This document shows, piece after piece, positions 1 to 6,680 of a DNA stretch of 6,944 nucleotides. The notes beneath the pieces were generated by a model that saw nothing but the letters and a program-made list of their open reading frames with translations, was not told the DNA's origin and made no database searches. The position numbers and the translations under genes were made by a program. This DNA is from Pseudomonadota bacterium (GTDB lineage: Bacteria; Pseudomonadota; Alphaproteobacteria; Caulobacterales; Aquidulcibacteraceae): assembly GCA_023461135.1 (NCBI GenBank), contig JAEWNX010000456.1, forward strand, positions 1 to 6,944, in the 5' to 3' direction. The stretch's first letter is position 1, and every line of letters starts with the position of its first letter.

Positions 1-18
1 TATGTGTATATGAGACAG
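1..18. other. Tn5 mosaic-end / tagmentation adapter remnant
   Basis: Positions 2-18 read ATGTGTATATGAGACAG. This matches the transposase mosaic-end sequence used in tagmentation libraries (ATGTGTATAAGAGACAG) at 16 of 17 positions, with the only difference at position 11. It sits at the extreme left edge and interrupts the hflK reading frame upstream of its membrane segment. The simplest reading is untrimmed adapter at a contig end, so these bases are probably not genomic. A natural Tn5 end is much less likely, because no IS50 sequence follows. Confidence 0.85.
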
Positions 19-935
19 GCCCCGGCGGACGCGGCCCAATCTCGCTGCCCCTCGTGGCGGCGATCCTCTTCGTCGGCTGGCTGCTGACGGGCATCTATTT
101 CGTCGACGAAGGCGAGCAGGCGGTGATCACGCGGCTCGGCGACTACAACCGCACCACCGGCCCGGGCGCACACTGGCATGCGCCGGCGCCGATCGAAGCG
201 GCGCGCGTACAGAACGTCACCGGCCAACGCACGGCGGAAATCGGTTTCACCAGCAGCAACCAGAATCGCGTGTCTGACAATCCGGACGAAAGCCTGATGA
301 TCACCGGCGACCGCAACATCGTCGAGATCCACTTCCGCATCTATTACAACATTAAGAACGTCCGCGAATTCACCTTCAACGTGCGCGAGCCTGACGCCGC
401 CGTGCGCGCGGTTGCCGAGAGCGCTATGCGCGAAGTGATCGGCCGCCGCCAGCTCGAACCGATCATCACGACCGATCGCGGCGCAGTCGAACTCGACGTC
501 GAGACGCTGATGCAGCAGGTGCTCGATGAGTATCAGACCGGCGTGCAGGTGCTGCAGGTCGAACTGTTGCGCGCCGCAGCGCCCTCCGCGGTGATCGAAG
601 CGTTCAACGATGTGGTCAACGCCGGCCAGGACGCCGAGACGCTCACCAACAACGCCGAGCGCGACCGCGCCCGCATCGTCAACGAAGCGCAAGCCTATCG
701 CGAGCGCGTCGTGCGCGAAGCGACCGGCGAGGGAGAGCGCTTCATCGCGGTTCACGCCGAGTATCGCCAGGCGCCGCAAGTGACGCGCGACCGGCTCTAT
801 CTCGAAACCATGGAGCGCGTGTATCAGCGCGGCAATCTGGTCATCCTCGATCAGCGCGGCGGCGCGGTGCCGTATCTGCCGCTCGACGGCATGATCCGCC
901 GCAACGCACCCGCCCAGGCCGAGGGAGCACGCTGA
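19..935 (+). CDS. hflK: FtsH protease activity modulator HflK (5'-truncated)
   Basis: HflK is a membrane-anchored SPFH/Band 7 protein that pairs with HflC and controls access of substrates to the FtsH protease, with most of its mass in the periplasm. About 304 codons are visible. The frame is open to the left edge (from position 21: PGGRGPISLPLV). GTG 54 lies inside the membrane segment and is not the true start. Visible residues about 8-29 form one membrane helix. DEGEQAVITRLGDY follows, then GPGAHWHAPAPIE, SLMITGDRNIVE and AESAMREVIGR, which are close to HflK signatures. A charged Ala/Glu/Arg-rich coiled coil runs at about 195-265, followed by RLYLETMERVYQ and the GAVPYLPLDG tail. The missing part should be the cytosolic Gly-rich N-terminus, a few tens of residues. 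The stop overlaps the hflC start by one base. Confidence 0.95.
922..927 (+). promoter_or_regulatory. Shine-Dalgarno of hflC
   Basis: AGGGAG lies inside the last codons of hflK, seven bases before the hflC ATG at 935. It supports that start and tight translational coupling of the HflK/HflC pair, whose subunits assemble together. Confidence 0.7.
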
Positions 936-1786
936 TGCAGCGCAATCTCCTCGTCATCGGCATCGGCGCGCTGATCGCGCTCATCGTCATCACCAACACG
1001 CTCTTCATCGTGCGTCAGGATCGCCAGGCCATCATCCTGCGCGTCGGCGAGTATGTCGGCGCGATCAACGAGGCTGGCGTCAATGAGCCCGGCCTCTACC
1101 TGAAGATCCCGTTCGTCGACAACGTGGTCATCTACGACAAGCGCAATATTGGTCTCACCCTGGAAGGTCAGCCGATCGTCGCGTCGGACCAGGAGCGTCT
1201 GATCGTGGACGCAGTCGTGCGCTGGCGCATTACCGACCCGCGCCGCTTCTATCAGAGCGCGATCAGCGAAGAGGGCGGCTCCTCACGGCTCGAGACATTC
1301 GCCGAGTCCGCGATCCGCCGCGCCCTCGGCGCAGCCACTTCGAACGACATCATCTCCGGGCGCCGCGCGCAGCTGATGCAGCTGATCGAGTCGGACCTCA
1401 ACGCCTCGGCCGCCACCGAACTCGGCGTGAACGTCGTCGACGTACGCATCCGCCAAGCCGATCTGCCCGACGAAACGCGCGACCGCGTCTACGAGCGCAT
1501 GCGGTCCGAGCGCCAGCAGGTCGCCGGCCGCATCCGCGCTGAAGGCGAGCGCGACGCCGCCATCATCCGCGCCACCGCGCAGGAAGAATCGGAACGCGTC
1601 CGGGGCGAGGGCGACGCCGAACGCGCCCGCATCTTCGCCCGCGCCTACGGCCGCGATCCCGAATTCGCCGCGTTCTACCGCTCCATGCGCGCCTACGACA
1701 CCGCGCTCGACGCCGGCACGCCCATCGTCGTGCCGCCCGACAGCGACTTCTTCCGCTACATGCAAAGCCGTCGCGGCGGGCGTTGA
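935..1786 (+). CDS. hflC: Protease modulator HflC
   Basis: HflC is the SPFH/Band 7 partner of HflK in the FtsH-regulating membrane complex. The 283-residue length is normal for the family. Residues about 4-26 form an N-terminal signal-anchor helix, followed by VRQDRQAIILRVGEY, which opens the SPFH domain. Other family marks are GLYLKIPFVDNVVIYDKR (53-70), DAVVRWRITDPRRFY (92-106) and DVRIRQADLPDETRDRVYERM (169-189). A charged coiled coil covers about 186-234. The tail ARIFARAYGRDPEFAAFYRSM (231-251) and PDSDFFRYM is typical of HflC. The ATG start overlaps the hflK stop as TGATG and has a good ribosome site. It is the second and apparently last gene of the hflKC unit. The small DUF2065 gene that often follows hflC in proteobacteria is absent here. 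Confidence 0.97.
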   Translation: MQRNLLVIGIGALIALIVITNTLFIVRQDRQAIILRVGEYVGAINEAGVNEPGLYLKIPFVDNVVIYDKRNIGLTLEGQPIVASDQERLIVDAVVRWRITDPRRFYQSAISEEGGSSRLETFAESAIRRALGAATSNDIISGRRAQLMQLIESDLNASAATELGVNVVDVRIRQADLPDETRDRVYERMRSERQQVAGRIRAEGERDAAIIRATAQEESERVRGEGDAERARIFARAYGRDPEFAAFYRSMRAYDTALDAGTPIVVPPDSDFFRYMQSRRGGR

Positions 1787-1840
1787 GCCGGAACTTCCGC
1801 GCCGGGTGACGTGGCTGCCCGCCGAGTGGCTCTGCGCGGC

Positions 1841-1859
1841 CCCGCGGGATAGCGGGTTT
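1841..1859 (+). terminator. Possible weak intrinsic terminator after hflC
   Basis: CCCGC (1841-1845) can pair with GCGGG (1852-1856) around a six-base loop, followed by only three T residues. The stem is short and the T tract poor, so this may slow or end hflKC transcription or may be chance in GC-rich DNA. It lies 55 bases past the hflC stop, where a terminator would be expected if degP has its own promoter. Confidence 0.3.
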
Positions 1860-1873
1860 AATGCTGGGACCGA

Positions 1874-1904
1874 TTGCGCGTCACGAAGCAGGCCAGCTAC
1901 CTTC
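1874..1904 (+). promoter_or_regulatory. Candidate degP promoter just upstream of the ATG
   Basis: TTGCGCG (1874-1880) and GCTACCTT (1896-1903) partly resemble the Caulobacter-type housekeeping promoter (TTGACGS and GCTANAWC). The spacer is about 17 bases if the -10 core is taken as CTACCT. Transcription would start within a few bases of the ATG at 1911, giving a leaderless or nearly leaderless mRNA. That fits the lack of any clear Shine-Dalgarno before this ATG. The match is partial and the call is tentative. Confidence 0.3.
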
Positions 1905-1910
1905 CGACTC

Positions 1911-3326
1911 ATGCGCGCCGCACTTGCCGCCTTCGCCCTTGTTACGCTCGCCTTTGCGCCGGCGCTGGCGCAATCGCGCTTGCCTGCGGACGGCTTCGCC
2001 GATTTGGCGGAACGCTTGTCGCCGGCCGTTGTGAACATTGCGACCAGCCAGCGCGTCGATGGCGTCGACGAGCTGCCGCGTTTCCCGCCCGGCTCGCCGC
2101 TCGAGCGTTTCAATGAGGGGCTAAGCCAAGGCGGCGCCCAGATCACCTCGCTCGGGTCCGGTTTCGTCATCTCCGCGGACGGCGTTGTCATCACCAACAA
2201 CCATGTGATCGAATCCGCCGATGCGATTGAAGTGATCTTGCAGAACGGCCAGCGCTTCCAGGCCATCGTCGTCGGCCGCGATCCCGCCACCGACATCGCT
2301 GTGCTGCGCGTGCAGACCCGCACGCCGCTCCCATACGTCAACATGGGCGACAGCGATGGCGCCCGCGTCGGCGACATCGTGTTGGCGATCGGCAACCCGT
2401 TCGGGCTCGGCGGCTCGCTCAGCGTCGGCGTCGTCTCCGCGCGCAATCGCAACATCGACGCCGGCCGCTACGACGATTTCATCCAGACCGACGCCGCCAT
2501 CAATCGCGGCAATTCCGGCGGGCCGCTGTTCAACATGGACGGCGAAGTGATCGGCGTGAATACGGCCATCGTCTCGCCGACAGGCGCCAGCGTCGGCGTG
2601 GGATTCGCGACGCCCACATCGATCGTGCGGCCGGTGGTGGATCAATTGCTCCGCTACGGCGAGACGCGCCGCGGCTGGCTTGGCGTGAGGTTGGCGAATG
2701 TGACGCCGCCGGTTGCCGAGCGCGCAGGCTTTCGCGGCGACAGCGGCGCGGTGGTCACGCGCGTCACCCCCAATGGTCCCGCCGCGCGCGCGGGGCTGCG
2801 CGCCGGCGACATCGTGCTCCGCTTCAACGGCGCTGAAGTCCGTGACAGCCGCGCGCTGACGCGCATGGTCGGCGATAGCGCCGTTGGCGCGAGCGTGCCG
2901 CTCGAGATTGTGCGCGGCGGCGAACGGATGACGCTCCAGGCCACCATCGAATTGCTGCAGGAAGGAGACGCAAACCCTCGCGTCGCCACCGGCGAAGAGC
3001 CGCGTGCGCCGCGCCGCGACGGCGGGCCGCGCGGCGGGCGCGTCTTCGGCGTGGCGGTCTCCGAACTCGACGCCAGCCTGCGCGAGGAATTTCAGATCGA
3101 TCCTGGCGTCGAGGGCGTGGTGGTGCTGGCTGTCGATATCGGCAGCGCCAATGACGGCGTGCTGCGCCCAGGCGATGTGATCGAGCAGATGGCGTTCCAG
3201 TCCACCGACAGCATGATTGCAGCGCGCGCCATAGCCGGCGAAGCGGCGGTGGGCGAGCACAACATCGTCGTCCGCATCAACCGCGGCGGCCATCGAACCT
3301 ATCGGCGCTTGCGCGCGCGCAGCTAG
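1911..3326 (+). CDS. degP: Periplasmic serine protease, DegP/Do family
   Basis: This is a DegP/HtrA (Do family) protease-chaperone that degrades or refolds damaged envelope proteins. The 471-residue length is close to E. coli DegP. Residues 1-20 are a signal peptide with a likely signal peptidase I cut after ALA20. The catalytic triad is visible: H98 in TNNHVI, D128 in DPATDIAVL and S202 in GNSGGPL. The segment at 46-84, with PPGSPLERF, is a short counterpart of the regulatory LA loop. PDZ1 covers about 255-345 (GWLGVRL, then GPAARAGLRAGDIVL), an Arg/Pro/Gly-rich linker about 352-376, and PDZ2 about 377-467 (GVLRPGDVIEQM). ATG 1911 is chosen over GTG 1806 because it places the signal peptide at the N-terminus; the extra 35 residues of the longer form look untranslated. 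Its position after hflKC fits a shared envelope quality-control role. Confidence 0.96.
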   Translation: MRAALAAFALVTLAFAPALAQSRLPADGFADLAERLSPAVVNIATSQRVDGVDELPRFPPGSPLERFNEGLSQGGAQITSLGSGFVISADGVVITNNHVIESADAIEVILQNGQRFQAIVVGRDPATDIAVLRVQTRTPLPYVNMGDSDGARVGDIVLAIGNPFGLGGSLSVGVVSARNRNIDAGRYDDFIQTDAAINRGNSGGPLFNMDGEVIGVNTAIVSPTGASVGVGFATPTSIVRPVVDQLLRYGETRRGWLGVRLANVTPPVAERAGFRGDSGAVVTRVTPNGPAARAGLRAGDIVLRFNGAEVRDSRALTRMVGDSAVGASVPLEIVRGGERMTLQATIELLQEGDANPRVATGEEPRAPRRDGGPRGGRVFGVAVSELDASLREEFQIDPGVEGVVVLAVDIGSANDGVLRPGDVIEQMAFQSTDSMIAARAIAGEAAVGEHNIVVRINRGGHRTYRRLRARS

Positions 3327-3327
3327 A

Positions 3328-4314
3328 TCACTCCGCGACGGGGATGAAGTGCGGCTCGGTGAACGCCGAGAGCGCGGGAACGTCGACGAATGTCAGCAGC
3401 AGGAAGAGCGCGACGATGCCGGCCGCCAGGCCCAGCAGCAGCGGTTGCTTGAACAAATGCTCCGGCGCCTGCGCGGCGGAATCGCGCGCAAAACCGATGC
3501 GCATATAGAGCGCGAACAGCGCCACCAGCGGAGGGAAGAGCAGCATGTACTCGGCGCGGTACTTCAGCAGGAACACCGCCATCATGAAGGCAAACATCTG
3601 CGCATAGATCAGCGCCGCGACGATCAGCATCGATTGCCGGTAGCCACCGAGAGAAGGCCTATACTGCGCCACTGCCGTGTTTGCCGCGCCATCGCCGGAG
3701 AGGAAGCGGTGCTCGGCGAACCGCTTCACCGTCATCAGGAACGCGCCGCCCGCCCAGTAGGCAAGCAGCAGCGACGCGGGCGGGGCGAACGCCGGTGCTA
3801 TCATGAACCAGCCCATGAGCAGCCGCAGCGGATTGTTCGCCGATTCCGAGATCACATCGACGAACGGAATGTCCTTCGTGCGGAAGGGACGCACGTTGTA
3901 GAGAAAGCCCGCCACCGCGAACGCCGCGGCCGTGAGCATGAACATGCGCCCGACGAGCATGGCGAGCAGCAGCCCCGCGCTGAGCAGGGCGGCGTATTCC
4001 AAATAGACGATCAGCGGCTCCATCGCCGTGCGTACGGCGGGGCGCGCCCGCTTCTTCGGATGCGCGGCGTCGAAGGGCGCGTCGAGCCATTCGTTGATGA
4101 CGTAATTGGCCGACGACACCAGGCATGCCGCCGCGAAGCCGGCGGCGATGTTGAACCAACCAGCCTCGCCGGCGACATGCCCGCCCGGCGAAAGCAGCCA
4201 GGCGAACACGATCCCCGGCGCGATCATCGCGTGCTTGATCCAGTGATCGGCGCGCGCCAGCGCGAGATAATCGCCGAAGCGCGCTTGCGGGCGTGTATCG
4301 GTCTGCGTGCTCAC
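3328..4314 (-). CDS. UbiA-family prenyltransferase, decaprenyl-phosphate phosphoribosyltransferase-like
   Basis: This is a multi-pass inner-membrane protein (328 residues from GTG 4314) of the UbiA superfamily, which transfers groups to or from polyprenyl (pyro)phosphates. The metal-binding motif is N74-E75-x-x-D78-x-x-x-D82, followed by HPKKRARP (85-92). This pattern, with KRFAEHRFL (198-205), YRPSLGGYRQSML (218-230) and a late EHLFKQPLLLGL helix, points to the Rv3806c-like phosphoribosyltransferase branch rather than to 4-hydroxybenzoate (UbiA) or heme (CtaB) enzymes. E75 replaces the usual Asp of NDxxD. The second conserved loop reads DVISESANNPLRLLMG (153-168), which is unusual for that branch. 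The start is uncertain: TTG 4350 would add 12 polar residues and overlap the HAD stop; neither start has a good ribosome site. It is last in the serB block. The substrate is inferred, not shown. Confidence 0.85.
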   Translation of the reverse strand: MSTQTDTRPQARFGDYLALARADHWIKHAMIAPGIVFAWLLSPGGHVAGEAGWFNIAAGFAAACLVSSANYVINEWLDAPFDAAHPKKRARPAVRTAMEPLIVYLEYAALLSAGLLLAMLVGRMFMLTAAAFAVAGFLYNVRPFRTKDIPFVDVISESANNPLRLLMGWFMIAPAFAPPASLLLAYWAGGAFLMTVKRFAEHRFLSGDGAANTAVAQYRPSLGGYRQSMLIVAALIYAQMFAFMMAVFLLKYRAEYMLLFPPLVALFALYMRIGFARDSAAQAPEHLFKQPLLLGLAAGIVALFLLLTFVDVPALSAFTEPHFIPVAE

Positions 4315-4346
4315 GTCCGGGAACTTAGAACGCGGCCCACCGCCCC

Positions 4347-5015
4347 TCAAGCAACCGGTGCGACGCGCGCGCCGAAGAGGTCGGCGATTTCGTGCAGCGA
4401 CGCGGCGATGCGCAAGGTCTTGGCGCGCATTTCCTCGTCCGCTGGCAAGAGGTCCGGAATCATCACGGTCATGCAGCCCGCCGCATGGGCCGAGCGCACG
4501 CCCGCATGCGAATCCTCCAGCGCCAGCACCTGCATCGGCTCAAAACCTAGCGCCGCCGAGGCTTTCATATACGGTTCGGGATGCGGCTTGCCTTCCGCGC
4601 AATCCAGCCGCGTGACGATCGCACGAAAACGGTGCGCCAGGCCGTGCGCCGCAAAGTGCCGATCCACCCACGGCAGGCGCGAAGACGTGGCCAAGCCGTA
4701 GGGCAGGGCCATGTCGTCGAGTGCGTCCATTAGCTCGGCGGCGCCCGGCTTCAGCGGCGCGACGCGGTCGCCCACATGGGCGCGCGTAGCGGCGATGAAA
4801 TCCTCCAGCGGAAAATCATCGCCGTAGAAGCCCTTTAGCTGCGCATCGTTTGCCTCGCGGTGCATGCCGACCAGCGAGAGGAACTGCGCTTCGCTCATCG
4901 CATATCCAAGCTTGGCGCAGGCGGCGAAATGCGCCTCCCGCACCAGAGCTTCGGAATCGATCAGCGTGCCGTCGAGATCGAACACGACAGCGAGCGGCTT
5001 ACGCGGCAGTTTCAA
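4347..5015 (-). CDS. HAD-family hydrolase (subfamily IA, phosphatase or phosphoglucomutase-like)
   Basis: This is a cytosolic haloacid dehalogenase superfamily protein of 222 residues with every catalytic motif intact: D13-L-D15-G-T (motif I, nucleophile D13), T110/S111 in GLATSS (motif II), K143 in GKPHPEPY (motif III) and E167-D168 in ALEDSHAG (motif IV). An alpha-helical cap lies between motifs I and II (about 20-85), giving the IA layout of beta-phosphoglucomutase, phosphoglycolate phosphatase and sugar-phosphate phosphatases. The substrate cannot be told from sequence. The start is TTG, directly after the in-frame TAA of the upstream lipoprotein gene; GGAG six bases before supports it, and no other start keeps motif I with a normal N-terminus. 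The next gene, a UbiA-family prenyltransferase, begins at or just after its stop, so the two are probably co-expressed. Confidence 0.9.
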   Translation of the reverse strand: MKLPRKPLAVVFDLDGTLIDSEALVREAHFAACAKLGYAMSEAQFLSLVGMHREANDAQLKGFYGDDFPLEDFIAATRAHVGDRVAPLKPGAAELMDALDDMALPYGLATSSRLPWVDRHFAAHGLAHRFRAIVTRLDCAEGKPHPEPYMKASAALGFEPMQVLALEDSHAGVRSAHAAGCMTVMIPDLLPADEEMRAKTLRIAASLHEIADLFGARVAPVA

Positions 5016-5771
5016 TTAGGGCTCCAGGTACTGCGAACAATCGGGCAGCGGCTCGTTCGGCGCATACCGTCCGTCCGCGCCCTTTATATAGGTGCGCCGG
5101 TACGAACATGCCGGGTCCGCCCAGATCACCAGGTCCGACGCCTGCAACGCAGACCTTTCCGTCGAATCTTCGTTGCGGTTCAATTGACCCGGATACGTAC
5201 TCGCCGCCGTTTCCAGTAAGATTTGCGCCGGGCCGCTGGCGGCGGCTTCATTCAGGGAAATCCGCGTCGCGAAGTCGTATTGGTCCTGGCACGCCTCGCG
5301 CCGCGCGCGCTGGCTCGCTTCATCGAAACAGGCGCGGATCATCAGCGAGCCGTGATAGGGCAGCGCGCCAGCGTCCGCGGCGGCGCCATCTACGACCGAG
5401 TGGAGCAGCAGTTCGCTCCCTTCGCCGCCGCCGCCTGAGTACATCTGGCTCTGCGTGCGGATGAGCCCGACGACGACACTGCCATCGGCGTTGCGAATGA
5501 TGTTCGGCCACACATCGGCAGGCTCGCCCAGAGCGACCGTCGCCGCGCCATTGACGGCGCGCGCGCCGCTTTCATCCGTCTCGACGCACCACGCGTTGTC
5601 CGCCGTGCACCAGCGCGCGCCGTTCTGGGTCAGCGCTTCCATGCGATTGCCGGCTTGATCGGCGACCGGAAGACTCACCGGCGCCAATTCCGCCGGCGCA
5701 CCCGCGTCGATTTCCGCAGACTCTTGCGCGCACGCGCCCAGCAGCGCGACGCAAATCAACAAACGCTTCAT
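5016..5771 (-). CDS. Predicted lipoprotein of unknown function, cysteine-rich
   Basis: I do not recognise this 251-residue protein. Residues 1-13 form a short signal sequence (MKRLLICVALLGA) ending in a lipobox LGA-C14, so a lipid anchor on Cys14 is expected. No Asp follows the cysteine, which under the E. coli rule would favour the outer membrane. After Cys14 there are six cysteines (55, 62, 148, 161, 222, 245), an even number that would allow three disulfides in the periplasm. Other visible parts are ARWCTADNAWCVETDESG (52-69), a glycine run YSGGGGEGSE (111-120) and an aromatic/charged C-terminus. No enzyme motif is seen. The start overlaps the serB stop as ATGA, with GAGGGG about ten bases upstream. 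It sits second in the serB block and directly before a HAD gene in the same frame. Confidence 0.85.
   Translation of the reverse strand: MKRLLICVALLGACAQESAEIDAGAPAELAPVSLPVADQAGNRMEALTQNGARWCTADNAWCVETDESGARAVNGAATVALGEPADVWPNIIRNADGSVVVGLIRTQSQMYSGGGGEGSELLLHSVVDGAAADAGALPYHGSLMIRACFDEASQRARREACQDQYDFATRISLNEAAASGPAQILLETAASTYPGQLNRNEDSTERSALQASDLVIWADPACSYRRTYIKGADGRYAPNEPLPDCSQYLEP
5022..5025 (-). promoter_or_regulatory. Shine-Dalgarno deciding the TTG start of the HAD gene
   Basis: On the minus strand GGAG lies inside the penultimate codons of the lipoprotein gene, six bases (CCCTAA) before TTG at 5015. This ideal spacing makes the TTG a credible start and suggests coupled re-initiation. 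Confidence 0.6.
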
Positions 5772-6667
5772 GTAACGAATTCCCCTCGTGCGTAGCCCTG
5801 GAAGAACAGCGCTGTTTCCAGGGACGTGTGATCTATACGGGCGTCCGCCTCCGCCGCAACCAGCGGCTTGGCCCGGTAGGCGACGCCAAGGCCCGCGGCC
5901 TTGATCATGTCGAGGTCATTGGCCCCGTCGCCGATCGCCAGTGTTTCTTCGAGGCCCACGCCCATCGCCTGCGCTTCCTCTTTCAGCGCATCCAGCTTCG
6001 CTGCCCGGCCAAGGATCGGCTCCTGCACTTCGCCGGTCAGCACGGCGCCGTCGTCGATCAGCACATTCGCGCGCTGCGCGTGGAAGCCGGCGGCTTCCGC
6101 CACGCGCGATGTGAAAAACGTGAAGCCCCCGGAGACAAGCACGCAGCGTGCGCCGTGCGCGGCCATCGTGCGCACGAGCGTCTTGGCGCCGGGGCTGAGC
6201 GCCACGCGTTCGTCATAGGCCTTCTGCAAAGCATCGACCGTCAGTCCCTTGAGCTTCGCCACGCGTTCGCGCAACGCCGGCTCGAACGCCAACTCCCCGC
6301 GCATGGCCCGTTCTGTGATGGCCGCGATCTCCGCCTTGAGGCCGGCGAAATCCGCCAGCTCGTCCAGGCATTCTACGTTGATGATGGTCGAATCCATGTC
6401 GGCGACGAGGAGTTTCTTGCGCCGCGCCGCGACAGGCGCGAGCGCCCAATCCACAGGCAATTCAGCAACCGCCGCGGCGGCCTCCTGGCGTAATTCGCCG
6501 TCGACCTTGTCATAAATCCACTGCGCGCATTCCCATCCCGACAGCACTTGGGGCGGCGGCAGTCCGCGCGCGAGCGCCACGCGCCCCAACATCATCAATG
6601 CCTCGCGGTACGCCGGCTTATTCTCCGGCGGCGCGACAAAGACGAGGGCGTGCGATTCGACGTTCAC
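5768..6667 (-). CDS. serB: Phosphoserine phosphatase SerB
   Basis: SerB is a cytosolic HAD enzyme that removes phosphate from O-phosphoserine, the last step of serine synthesis. From GTG 6667 it has 299 residues, normal for the alphaproteobacterial form. An N-terminal domain of about 80 residues (ACT-like in relatives) precedes the catalytic domain. Motifs are D90-M-D92-S-T94 with the nucleophile first, substrate-side E99 in VECLDELA, MRGELAFE (122-129), S179-G-G-F (motif II), K224 (motif III) and G246-D247-G-A-N-D251 (motif IV). GTG 6667 is chosen over GTG 6682 because GGGAGG lies just before it, at proper spacing, and would be inside the coding region of the longer form. It leads the minus-strand block, with ATGA coupling to the lipoprotein, and diverges from miaA. 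Confidence 0.95.
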   Translation of the reverse strand: MNVESHALVFVAPPENKPAYREALMMLGRVALARGLPPPQVLSGWECAQWIYDKVDGELRQEAAAAVAELPVDWALAPVAARRKKLLVADMDSTIINVECLDELADFAGLKAEIAAITERAMRGELAFEPALRERVAKLKGLTVDALQKAYDERVALSPGAKTLVRTMAAHGARCVLVSGGFTFFTSRVAEAAGFHAQRANVLIDDGAVLTGEVQEPILGRAAKLDALKEEAQAMGVGLEETLAIGDGANDLDMIKAAGLGVAYRAKPLVAAEADARIDHTSLETALFFQGYARGEFVT

Positions 6668-6674
6668 ATCGCAC

Positions 6675-6680
6675 CCTCCC
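6675..6680 (-). promoter_or_regulatory. Shine-Dalgarno deciding the GTG start of serB
   Basis: Read on the minus strand, GGAGGG ends seven bases before GTG 6667. It is a near-perfect anti-16S match and argues for the 299-residue SerB rather than the form five residues longer. Confidence 0.65.

Noticed and set aside
1790..1813. GGAACTT at 1790, like the -35 of an extracytoplasmic or general-stress sigma factor promoter for degP
   Set aside because: At the required 16-17 base spacing the sequence is GTGG/TGGC, not the expected CGTT or TCTAA-type -10. CGTG at 1810 is one base too close and imperfect, so the match is probably chance.
1806..1910. N-terminal extension of degP from GTG 1806
   Set aside because: It would place 35 unrelated residues before a well-formed signal peptide and pass through a likely terminator/promoter region. 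The start at 1911 gives a normal DegP.
1283..2455. 390-residue open frame on the minus strand across hflC and degP, and a second one at 2121-3293
   Set aside because: Both lie opposite well-supported genes with intact catalytic motifs. Their Arg/Ala/Ser- or His/Asp-rich composition is the usual shadow in GC-rich codon-biased DNA, and no domain motifs are seen.
3349..4701. 450-residue plus-strand open frame opposite the UbiA and HAD genes
   Set aside because: The translation is a low-complexity Arg/Gln/Glu/His-rich string without motifs. It spans two real minus-strand genes and is an antisense shadow despite its length.
5828..6493. 221-residue plus-strand open frame opposite serB
   Set aside because: It is an antisense shadow: composition is His/Arg-rich, no motif is visible, and the minus strand encodes a complete SerB.
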